Of a stretch of DNA of 64,000 nucleotides, positions 58,201 to 64,000 are shown one piece after another; position 1 is the stretch's first letter; the number at the start of each line of letters is the position of its first letter. The notes beneath the pieces are model-generated. The model saw nothing but the letters and a program-made list of their open reading frames with translations, did not search any database and had not been told where the DNA came from. Origin of the DNA: Colwellia sp. GTDB taxonomy: Bacteria > Pseudomonadota > Gammaproteobacteria > Enterobacterales > Alteromonadaceae. Made by a program: the position numbers and the translations under genes. The stretch lies in NCBI GenBank assembly GCA_013215385.1, contig JABSOY010000015.1, forward strand, positions 93,373 to 157,372, read 5' to 3'.

Positions 58201-58315
58201 TTGAACTCCATTTACCTAACTCCCTACTATATTCCGTTGAATAAAAAGCTCCAGATACAATTAAAAAAAGTACACTAGATAAAAAACACCTATAAATGAA
58301 TTTAACGTTTTTCAT
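58190..58315 (-). CDS. Tiny membrane protein (41 aa)
   Basis: 41 residues: MKNVKFIYRCFLSSVLFLIV followed by a short polar tail (STEYSRELGKWSS). One membrane helix. A perfect ribosome site (AAGGAGAG, 6 nt spacing) and 11-nt overlap with the next gene argue that it is expressed, perhaps as a coupled leader or partner. Confidence 0.65.
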   Translation of the reverse strand: MKNVKFIYRCFLSSVLFLIVSGAFYSTEYSRELGKWSSNGY

Positions 58316-58428
58316 GATTAACTCTCCTTAGTTAATCTAATCTAATTCAAAAATAACAAAAGTTCAATAACACGATAAACTATTAAACGTCACTGTTAAT
58401 TCTCTTACTAAGTTATGCTTTCGACAAC

Positions 58429-59067
58429 TTAATTTAAAGCACTATTGATTGTTTGGAGGTTAAATTTAAGCAAAAGCTTATCGACATTGGTCATATCACC
58501 TGTATTTATTTCGACATTATTAAATATATAACCTTTTGGGGTTTTTACTATATATTTATTAAAATTCAACTCCTGTTTTACTTCATTGAATATATTAATT
58601 AAATCAGGATCTATTATCGATATTTCATGTAATTTCCACCCTGAATTCTGGCGTTTTACACTGAAAACATTTGATAGATATTCATATTCATTAAATATCC
58701 CCATATCATCTACTTCAGAATCAACAAGACTTAAACTAACTTTAATTATGTCATCAGAATAAAAAGGGATCCAAAAAACATCCCGAGTAACCTTAACGCT
58801 ATATTTTTTAGCCGCAATTAAGTCAAATCGTTTAAGTAAACTCACTAAAAAGATAAAACTATTTTGATTACAAGATAACTCATTATTTACTGCTTGATTT
58901 ATTCGGATCGGAACACAATCATTAGAAAAACTTTGCTTTTCTAGTGTGCTAACATGAATCTTTATTAAATCATCTATATGATGGTTTTCACCAAGCAAAC
59001 TAATGAAAAACAACAAGATAAAGACAGTACTTGTTACAAATGTAATGATTGAATATTTAAACTTCAT
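58429..59067 (-). CDS. Membrane-anchored or secreted protein of unknown function
   Basis: 212 residues, N-terminal hydrophobic helix (IITFVTSTVFILLFFISLLG), the remainder soluble with two Cys (SNDCVPIRI, NELSCNQNS). Ends SALN. No family recognised. An attC-like site lies directly upstream (59100-59184), so it may be cassette-borne. Confidence 0.6.
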   Translation of the reverse strand: MKFKYSIITFVTSTVFILLFFISLLGENHHIDDLIKIHVSTLEKQSFSNDCVPIRINQAVNNELSCNQNSFIFLVSLLKRFDLIAAKKYSVKVTRDVFWIPFYSDDIIKVSLSLVDSEVDDMGIFNEYEYLSNVFSVKRQNSGWKLHEISIIDPDLINIFNEVKQELNFNKYIVKTPKGYIFNNVEINTGDMTNVDKLLLKFNLQTINSALN

Positions 59068-59099
59068 ATTTATGGAATAGCTCTAATTTTTAATGAATC

Positions 59100-59184
59100 T
59101 TAATCGCGCTAAGCGACTGAAATGCGGAACGAAGCGGAATTGTTAGCTAGTTCGCTTTAAGGTTTTGCTCAATTTGTTAGTTAT
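59100..59184 (-). repeat. attC-like site
   Basis: Contains GCGGAACGAAGCGGAA, the centre also present in the clean sites at 62.7 and 63.2 kb, and ends AATTTGTTAGTTAT at the stop of the RDD gene. Confidence 0.65.
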
Positions 59185-59200
59185 CTATATATAAAATATA

Positions 59201-59671
59201 CTATTGTACGTCTTTTTGGGAAATCGCAATAGTCTCTGTTATTAAATCATGAACAGCTCTCCTCTGACGATTGAATAATATAGCTATAAGGGAATAAATA
59301 CCCAACACTAATTTAATAACGGTTCTTTTTAATGCTAATGCAAAACCTATACGGCTTAAATTCTTATGACTTCTTACTCTAAAGCCAAATATAAGCTGCC
59401 CTACTGTGCATAACTTTGATGTTAGCAATGCATCATAAATAAATAGTGCAGCAATAATAGCTATAAATGTCTCTGCCGACCCTTCATTAAATACCGTGGT
59501 GTAAATTGAAACTGAATATGCACATGCAAAAACAAACATATAATCAATGAGTGTTGCAAAATACCTTTGATACAAAGCCGGAAGCTTTTTAGGTATCGAT
59601 GAATTACTGGTATTTTTATGCTTCGTTCCTTTCGGGAAACCACTATAAAGACTCGATTCAGATTCAATCAT
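59201..59671 (-). CDS. RDD-family membrane protein
   Basis: 156 residues from the ATG at 59671 (GAGG 6 nt upstream). RDD features: LYQRYFATLIDYMFVFACAY with the Arg and Asp-Asp-like Asp, FIYDALLTSKLCTVGQLIFG (GQ-x-x-x-G), and LKRTVIKLVLGIYSLIAILF. Three to four helices. The frame extends upstream into an attC remnant, so the later ATG is preferred. Roles of RDD proteins vary; unknown here. Confidence 0.82.
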   Translation of the reverse strand: MIESESSLYSGFPKGTKHKNTSNSSIPKKLPALYQRYFATLIDYMFVFACAYSVSIYTTVFNEGSAETFIAIIAALFIYDALLTSKLCTVGQLIFGFRVRSHKNLSRIGFALALKRTVIKLVLGIYSLIAILFNRQRRAVHDLITETIAISQKDVQ

Positions 59672-59690
59672 TTTCATCCTCAGTATTGAA

Positions 59691-59765
59691 ACGCTTAACA
59701 CCACATTAATCGGCAGATAATACTTGGCTAAAATCTGCAATATACGAGCAAAGGCAACTGTTATC
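59691..59765 (-). repeat. Partial attC remnant
   Basis: TAACACCACATTAATCGGC then AATACTTGGCTAAAAT and GGCAACTGTTA follow the left two thirds of the clean attC at 60055-60153; the right core box is missing. Confidence 0.55.
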
Positions 59766-59852
59766 TACATTGGATAGTGCCAATTACATTACTAATTTTT
59801 AACCATTCTATTGTCTTATTAACTATACTTGGTGCAGCTTAAATTTGATATT

Positions 59853-60065
59853 AAGCGAACAGTTTTGTAATAACGATAGCTTAACGAAAATTGCGGAATT
59901 AATATAACTGCACCACGGTAAAACACCAAGCAGTTAATTTGAGCCATTTACACAGAAGTAGTTTTAGAGCACTACATAATTTTGGCGAAAACCCACCAAA
60001 CTGATAAAACAAACACTGAAATGGTATTAACTATTACAGCTAAACAGTGGTGCAACCTAACGCCC
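59853..60065. repeat. Non-coding cassette-type repeat, copy A
   Basis: About 210 nt closely similar to 61195-61413: GCGAACAG start, TTAATATAACTGCACCACGG, GAGCCATTTACACA, CACTACATAATTTTGGC, AAACCCAC, GTGGTGC end. No frame is conserved between copies, so it is not protein-coding. It lies between attC elements. Confidence 0.75.
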
Positions 60066-60153
60066 CATTAAGAGGGAAATAATAGTTGGCTAAAATGTTG
60101 AACGGAGTGAAAACAGCCAACTGTATTTTTCCGTTTGAAGCGCTTGTTAGTTG
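60055..60153 (-). repeat. attC recombination site
   Basis: CCTAACGCCCCATTAAGAGG at left, GCGCTTGTTAG at right, inner stem AGTTGGCT/AGCCAACT. It contains the stop region of the gene at 60147-60509, as usual for integron cassettes. Confidence 0.85.
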
Positions 60154-60509
60154 CTAATACCTTGAACCAGAAATAGGTAACAAAAGTAAGTTATAACAAT
60201 TAGATAGAATATAGAAATTATACTATTTATACCCCATAAACAATGCCAATATTTACCAATAAAATAATTTTCAACTCGTACGTTTGTATTTAACAGTGCG
60301 ATTGATGAAGGAATAAGTGTTATTACAGAAAAGCATAACACTGGAAATACGATAAACATAAGTTCTAAGCCTGACGCACTTGCAGCAGATGCTGATGTAT
60401 CAGACTCGATAGGCGCTAACAAAAAGTAAGTTAGAAATATTACTGCTATTGCAGATAAAAAACCTAACATTTGAAGAGTGCGCCCGACTGTGAATTTGAA
60501 CCACAGCAC
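60147..60509 (-). CDS. Small membrane protein of unknown function (cassette gene)
   Basis: About 120 residues if started at the GTG at 60509, or 107 from the ATG at 60470; neither ribosome site is strong. Three helices: FLSAIAVIFLTYFLLAP, ELMFIVFPVLCFSVITLIP and SIISIFYLIVITYFCYLFLV. Family not recognised. Its stop lies in an attC site. Confidence 0.6.
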   Translation of the reverse strand: MLWFKFTVGRTLQMLGFLSAIAVIFLTYFLLAPIESDTSASAASASGLELMFIVFPVLCFSVITLIPSSIALLNTNVRVENYFIGKYWHCLWGINSIISIFYLIVITYFCYLFLVQGISN

Positions 60510-60522
60510 TTAATTATTTAGA

Positions 60523-60578
60523 GCGAATGGCTCAATCCTTGCCTGTTGGAACGACCAACGCTGAAGGAGCCTATTCGC
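60523..60578. repeat. Nested hairpin between cassette gene and attC
   Basis: GCGAATGGCTC (60523-60533) pairs with GAGCCTATTCGC (60567-60578) with one bulge; inside lies GTTGG/CCAAC. A structured element of unknown role. Confidence 0.6.
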
Positions 60579-60644
60579 GGTTACCACCAAAAACCTAACT
60601 GGTGAAACTTATTTATTTTGCTTTAAGACTAAGTTTTAAAAAGC

Positions 60645-60742
60645 ATATAACGCCCTATTAAGCGGCGATAAATTGTTGGCTAAAATGCGAGGAACGAAGC
60701 TAGCCAACTGTTAAAAGTCCTGCTTGAATGGCTTGTTATGTG
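60645..60742 (-). repeat. attC recombination site
   Basis: ATAACGCCCTATTAAGCGG at left, GGCTTGTTATG at right, TGTTGGCT/AGCCAACTGTT inner stem and the GTCCTGCTTGAATGG box shared with the other clean sites. Confidence 0.87.
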
Positions 60743-60756
60743 TAAATTAGCTGATT

Positions 60757-61023
60757 TCACTTAAGATTAGTTATTTCTTCATTTAAGTCATATTTTTTGT
60801 CAGTAACTATGGCTTCCAACACCTCAATTCTGCTTGATAGATCTATTACTACTTTTTTTACAGCTTCTTCTACCACCGCATCCAAATTATCTCTTTCAAT
60901 TTTCAAAGCTTCTATCTCTAACTCCTTTAGTTTCTTCTTATTTGTATTTGAAGCAACAATAATTAGAAATAGTGCGGTGAAGGCTACAGCTGCGGTTAAA
61001 AATACCCATAGATTTATAATCAT
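60757..61023 (-). CDS. Membrane-anchored coiled-coil protein (cassette gene)
   Basis: 88 residues: one N-terminal helix (LWVFLTAAVAFTALFLIIVA) then a charged coiled coil (KKLKELEIEALKIERDNLDA, VLEAIVTDKKYDLNEE). Good ribosome site (GGAG). No family recognised. Bounded by attC sites on both sides. Confidence 0.65.
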   Translation of the reverse strand: MIINLWVFLTAAVAFTALFLIIVASNTNKKKLKELEIEALKIERDNLDAVVEEAVKKVVIDLSSRIEVLEAIVTDKKYDLNEEITNLK

Positions 61024-61112
61024 GATTAATTTTCTCCGTTTTAATTCAATAAAGAGCTACTATAGCAAAATTCACCCCAAACTTAATTAACCAATATTTC
61101 AACTGGTTATAA

Positions 61113-61197
61113 AAGACTAACGTTTGCACTTAGCTATATGAACTAAGACTAAGGGAGATTGCTACTGTTACATGTCCGTTTGAGCAGTTTGTTAGGC
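61113..61197 (-). repeat. attC recombination site (variant)
   Basis: GACTAACGTTTGCAC at left and GAGCAGTTTGTTAGGC at right, with a different centre from the other sites. Confidence 0.7.
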
Positions 61198-61413
61198 GAA
61201 CAGTTCAGTAAATACATAAGCTTAAAGCAAACTACAAAATTAATATAACTGCACCACGGTAAAATACCAAGCAGTAAATTTGAGCCATTTACACAAAAAT
61301 AGTTTGAGCGCACTACATAATTTTGGCAAAAACCCACGAAGCAGAGTAACCACAAAACCTGAAATATAAGCACGGTATTTGATTAACAATTAAAATAGAA
61401 AAGTGGTGCCGCC
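61195..61413. repeat. Non-coding cassette-type repeat, copy B
   Basis: Second copy of the 210-nt element at 59853-60065. A 74-codon minus-strand frame runs through it from a GTG without ribosome site; the same region in copy A is full of stops, so the element is best seen as non-coding. It fills the whole space between two attC sites. Confidence 0.75.
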
Positions 61414-61508
61414 TAACGCTGCAATAAGCGGCAAAAAATGGTTGGCTATAATGTGAACAAACTGAAACAGCCAACTGTTTTTTGTCCGTTTAATTGCCTT
61501 GTTATATT
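61408..61508 (-). repeat. attC recombination site
   Basis: GCCTAACGCTGCAATAAGCG at left, TGCCTTGTTATAT at right, GGTTGGCT/AGCCAACTG inner stem. Confidence 0.83.
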
Positions 61509-61512
61509 TTTT

Positions 61513-61541
61513 ATACCATAATCTAATATATATTGGTACAA
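61513..61541 (+). promoter_or_regulatory. Candidate promoter/operator of parDE
   Basis: TACCA and TGGTA flank an AT-rich core (TAATATATAT resembles a -10 box). Antitoxin-toxin operons usually have an antitoxin-bound operator here. Confidence 0.4.
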
Positions 61542-61556
61542 ACAATGGTGGATATT

Positions 61557-61796
61557 ATGGCTAAAAATACAAGCGTTACACTAGGAGATCACTTTGATCA
61601 GTTTATTAACCAACAACTTAACACAGGTCGCTATGGTTCAGCGAGTGAAATTGTTAGAGCTGGCTTAAGAGTATTGGAAGATCAAGAAGCTAAATTAATA
61701 AATTTGCGTAATATGCTAATCCAAGGTGAACAAAGCGGTATTGCAGATTACAGTTATGAAAGTTTATTAACTGAGTTGGATAAAGATAACCACTAA
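61557..61796 (+). CDS. parD: ParD-family antitoxin
   Basis: 79 residues from the ATG at 61557 (GGTGG 5 nt upstream). N-terminal ribbon-helix-helix: KNTSVTLGDHFDQFINQQLN and GRYGSASEIVRAGLRVLE, then a flexible acidic tail that binds the toxin. It represses its own operon with the toxin (known for ParD). The stop overlaps the toxin start (TAATG). This is the only rightward gene pair in the attC array. Confidence 0.93.
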   Translation: MAKNTSVTLGDHFDQFINQQLNTGRYGSASEIVRAGLRVLEDQEAKLINLRNMLIQGEQSGIADYSYESLLTELDKDNH

Positions 61797-62089
61797 TGAG
61801 TAAATTTTTATTATCTACAAAAGCAAAATCAGATTTAATTAAAATAGCTCGATACACTCAGTTAACTTGGGGCACAGTGCAGAGAAATAATTATTTAAAA
61901 ATATTAGATAGTACATTTCAATTTCTAGCTGATGAACCAGAGTTAGGGGTTAATTGTGATTATATAAGGGAAGGCTATAATAAATACCCTCAATCTAGCC
62001 ATGTAATTTATTACAAAGAGCACAAAGTTAATCAAATTTTGATAGTGCGTATATTGCATAAAAGCATGGATATTAACTCCGCATTCTAG
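61796..62089 (+). CDS. parE: ParE-family toxin
   Basis: 97 residues of the ParE/RelE superfamily: LLSTKAKSDLIKIARYTQLT, LADEPELGVNCDYIREGYNK and VNQILIVRILHKSMDI (IVRILH core). ParE toxins poison DNA gyrase (known); activity of this one is inferred. Overlaps parD by 1 nt. Toxin-antitoxin cassettes with their own promoter are thought to stabilise large cassette arrays. Confidence 0.93.
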   Translation: MSKFLLSTKAKSDLIKIARYTQLTWGTVQRNNYLKILDSTFQFLADEPELGVNCDYIREGYNKYPQSSHVIYYKEHKVNQILIVRILHKSMDINSAF

Positions 62090-62091
62090 AA

Positions 62092-62196
62092 AAATATAAC
62101 GCCCTGTTAAGCGTAAAATTGCTGGGCGCGTATTTTGCTGTCTTTTTAGCAAAATGCGTGAACAGTAATTTTTCCGTTTGCACAGCTTGTTATATG
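62092..62196 (-). repeat. attC recombination site
   Basis: ATAACGCCCTGTTAAGCG at left and ACAGCTTGTTATATG at right. The centre differs: TATTTTGCTGTC / TTAGCAAAATG hairpin. Confidence 0.82.
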
Positions 62197-62200
62197 AATT

Positions 62201-62662
62201 TTAATGATACTTTCTGATCATTGATACTTTACCATTTTCAATCTCTAAAATTTCCATAGCATTGTAACTCATGGTTTCAACTGGAGAGTCCGGACCTCTT
62301 TTCGCTTTAAGCGTAACTGTATACTGAATGGCAATAGCATTTAAACCATAAGAATAACCGACAAGTTTAGATTTGTATTCAATATGTTTACCTAAATAAT
62401 GACTCATACCCTCACGCATTTTCTGTTTTCCATTAGGAATGCGTGTATCGTCTAAGTCATATGGAATATGTTGATGACCTACGTCATCAGTTAATAAAGC
62501 TAGGTACTCCTCCAAATTTTTTTTCGTCGCGTTAGGTGATTGGCTTGCAGCCCATGCTGTAAAATATTTTTTAGCAAATTTTTCAGGATTAAAGTCTGAA
62601 TCCTGTGCCAACACAGATGCTGACAAAAAAGCACCTAAAACCATAAGTATAATTTTGTTCAT
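62201..62662 (-). CDS. Secreted SnoaL/NTF2-like protein (cassette gene)
   Basis: 153 residues: signal peptide IILMVLGAFLSASVLA-QD, then an NTF2-like layout with YFTAWAASQSPNATKKNLEE, YLALLTDDVGHQHIPYDL, MREGMSHYLGKH and MEILEIENGKVSMIRKYH at the end. Probably periplasmic. Ligand unknown. Ribosome site GGAG. Bounded by attC sites. Confidence 0.8.
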   Translation of the reverse strand: MNKIILMVLGAFLSASVLAQDSDFNPEKFAKKYFTAWAASQSPNATKKNLEEYLALLTDDVGHQHIPYDLDDTRIPNGKQKMREGMSHYLGKHIEYKSKLVGYSYGLNAIAIQYTVTLKAKRGPDSPVETMSYNAMEILEIENGKVSMIRKYH

Positions 62663-62685
62663 TTGTACTCCACCCTTGATTATTC

Positions 62686-62788
62686 ATATAACGCCCCACT
62701 AAGAGGCTTTTAATTGTTGGTTAAAATGTGAAGCGAAGCGGAACCTAACCAACTGTTAAAAGTCCTGCTTGAGTGGCTTGTTAGCTGT
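62686..62788 (-). repeat. attC recombination site
   Basis: ATAACGCCCCACTAAGAGGC at left, GTGGCTTGTTAGCTG at right, TGTTGGTTA/TAACCAACTG stem, GAAGCGAAGCGGAA centre. Confidence 0.88.
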
Positions 62789-63193
62789 ACTTTTCACCAG
62801 ACCAAAAATATTGTTCAACTTCAATTGGCTCACAAGGAGAATCTTGTTCATTGAAATCGGAGTCAATATTGTAGAACCCACCACCTGTTTTGTGACTACC
62901 CCATAATATAAGTTTATTTGAGAATAGCTCTTTTAAGAAATCAGTACTTTCAGCCGATACTAATTGATGCCGCTTTTTTTACTCATAGTTTGATCATAAC
63001 ATGCGGCATGCCAATGGGTAAAAGTACCAACCATTACAATAACTTCATCTAGGTCATCTTCAAGTTCAATGTTCCCAATAGAGTAATTTGGTCCTTCTAT
63101 GATTAAAGTATCATTGCATTCATTCTTCGAGTACTTAAGCGAAGGAAATTCGTTTCGAATATTCTCCTCAACTATATGTAACAGCATATCCAT
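62781..63193 (-). pseudogene. Cassette gene of unknown function, frameshifted at an A-tract
   Basis: Frame 1: LLHIVEENIRNEFPSLKYSK, TLIIEGPNYSIGNIELEDDL, FTHWHAACYDQTMSKK. At a run of seven A (minus strand, near 62975-62981) it is lost; another frame continues RHQLVSAESTDFLKELFSNK, WGSHKTGGGFYNIDSDFNEQ and IEVEQYFWSGEKYS to a stop inside the attC. One base would restore about 137 residues. Could be a sequencing error. Family not recognised. Confidence 0.65.
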
Positions 63194-63201
63194 CCCTGTA
63201 C

Positions 63202-63304
63202 AGCTAACGCCCCATTAAGAGGCTTTTAATTGTTGGCTAAAATGTGGAGCGAAGCGGAACCTAGCCAACTGTTAAAAGTCCTGCTTGAATGGCTTGTTAG
63301 TATT
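63202..63304 (-). repeat. attC recombination site
   Basis: CTAACGCCCCATTAAGAGGC at left, ATGGCTTGTTAG at right, TGTTGGCTA/TAGCCAACTG stem, GGAGCGAAGCGGAA centre. Nearly identical to 62686-62788. Confidence 0.9.
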
Positions 63305-63622
63305 TTATACTTTATGAACAACAGCCCACACCGTACACCGTGACGGAGTATTCTCATTATAAGATAAGTTAATAGCTTTACCTGTACGTTGAGCCTCATG
63401 GAGCATAGAAAACCATTCTTTTCCTGCGGGATCTGTTAATCGAAAACCAAATGGAAATCTATCATCAACGCACTCAGGAGGTGCAGTATCTCCGATTTTA
63501 AATAGTACTATTCCATGTGCATTTACATATAAATTATAAATTTTCCCTACTGTTTCATTAGCTGTAGTAAAACAACTTACAAAACCAAATATACTACCAA
63601 TTATTATTTTTTTAAATTTCAT
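63305..63622 (-). CDS. Small secreted protein (cassette gene)
   Basis: 105 residues with a signal peptide (KIIIGSIFGFVSCFTTA-NE). The mature part has Cys in PPECVDDRFP and SRCTVWAV, a likely disulphide, and beta-rich sequence (GKIYNLYVNAHGIVLFKIGD). Family not recognised. Ribosome site AGAGG. Its stop is adjacent to an attC. Confidence 0.7.
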   Translation of the reverse strand: MKFKKIIIGSIFGFVSCFTTANETVGKIYNLYVNAHGIVLFKIGDTAPPECVDDRFPFGFRLTDPAGKEWFSMLHEAQRTGKAINLSYNENTPSRCTVWAVVHKV

Positions 63623-63670
63623 ATATACCTCTTTTTATTATTCACCGAAATGATTTGATTAAACAAAAAT

Positions 63671-63771
63671 ACTAACGCCCCATTAAGAGGCAAATAATAG
63701 TTGGCTAAAATAAGCGACGAAGGAGCAAATAGCCAACTGTTAAAAGTCCTGCTTGAATGGCTTGTTAGGCA
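63671..63771 (-). repeat. attC recombination site
   Basis: CTAACGCCCCATTAAGAGGC at left, GGCTTGTTAGGC at right (the GTTAGGC core), AGTTGGCTA/TAGCCAACTG stem. Confidence 0.9.
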
Positions 63772-63773
63772 TT

Positions 63774-64000
63774 TTATAAAACCAAAATCATTGTTTGCGT
63801 TTTAATGATACTACCTTCTCTTAAAGGTTTAAGTGATCCGGATTTTACAAAGCCAAACGAATCGTATAAATGATGTGCGCTACCATTATTAATGGTTACA
63901 TCTAAACGTAATGATTTTGCACCAGCTTTTATTGCCCACTCTTTAAGTTTTGTAAGTAGAGCCAAACCAATGTTTTTCCCTCTATGATTAGGAGAAACCC
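63774..64000 (-). CDS. GNAT acetyltransferase (5' end beyond the window)
   Basis: The C-terminal 75 residues are visible. VSPNHRGKNIGLALLTKLKE is the acetyl-CoA loop, followed by RLDVTINNGSAHHLYDSFGF and KTQTMILVL. The frame is open to the right edge, so translation starts outside. It is the cassette before the 63671 attC. Confidence 0.87.
   Translation of the reverse strand, partial: VSPNHRGKNIGLALLTKLKEWAIKAGAKSLRLDVTINNGSAHHLYDSFGFVKSGSLKPLREGSIIKTQTMILVL

Noticed and set aside
61149-61373. 74-codon minus-strand frame between two attC sites
   Set aside because: Starts with GTG without ribosome site, runs into the attC, and the sister repeat at 59.9 kb has stops in the same region.

Overview
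The window is low-GC DNA of a marine, probably cold-adapted gammaproteobacterium of the Colwellia/Alteromonadales type. The reasons are the tandem of a monomeric and a dimeric NADP-isocitrate dehydrogenase (an arrangement known from Colwellia maris), the yejK-yejL-yejM block, the style of the PilZ, EAL and PAS-chemotaxis proteins, and a chromosomal-integron-type cassette array at the right end.

Layout. (1) 1-7.7 kb is a nucleoside salvage region: nupC (cut by the left edge), udk, deoB, deoD, a XapX-type micro-protein, add, a secreted nuclease/phosphatase-fold enzyme, a purine phosphoribosyltransferase and a secreted phytase-esterase-like protein. (2) 8-12.2 kb carries icd (monomeric), a small RRM protein and icd (dimeric). 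(3) 12.2-19.2 kb carries a large PilZ protein, a few secreted or tiny genes, a tyrosine recombinase and an EAL phosphodiesterase. (4) 19.3-25.9 kb is the most unusual part. On the minus strand lie an ECF sigma factor, a peptidoglycan-binding-like protein, a NusG/RfaH-like antiterminator, four divergent DUF2589-type proteins, a small zinc-ribbon protein and a pesticin/T4-lysozyme-like muramidase. Three promoters in this block share an identically spaced TTCAC/CGTCT motif (upstream of the sigma gene, the peptidoglycan-binding gene and the antiterminator gene), so the block looks like a dedicated sigma regulon. (5) 26.4-32.3 kb is housekeeping: M23 peptidase, PTPS-family protein, pyrC, yejK, yejL, yejM.

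(6) 32.4-40.35 kb looks like a decayed genomic island. It starts at an intact tRNA-Pro(GGG) and ends at a degraded copy of the 3' half of that tRNA plus about 100 bp of its downstream DNA. A truncated, frameshifted integrase lies just inside the far end. The island carries a LexA-boxed umuD-umuC pair, an ABC-type solute-binding protein and a DUF885 protein. (7) 40.6-43.8 kb holds a broken TonB-dependent receptor and an intact PAS chemoreceptor.

(8) From about 44 kb to the right edge the sequence becomes a patchwork of short, mostly minus-strand genes. They are acetyltransferases, GFA and YciI proteins, small membrane proteins, a globin, an RDD protein and a parDE toxin-antitoxin pair. From about 59 kb onward the genes are separated by about 100-bp attC recombination sites, which are clear and nearly identical between 60 and 64 kb and increasingly degenerate to the left. 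This fits the distal part of an integron cassette array whose integrase would lie to the right of the window. Many cassette genes are broken by one stop or one frameshift. Some frameshifts sit in homopolymers and could be phase-variable tracts or sequence errors.
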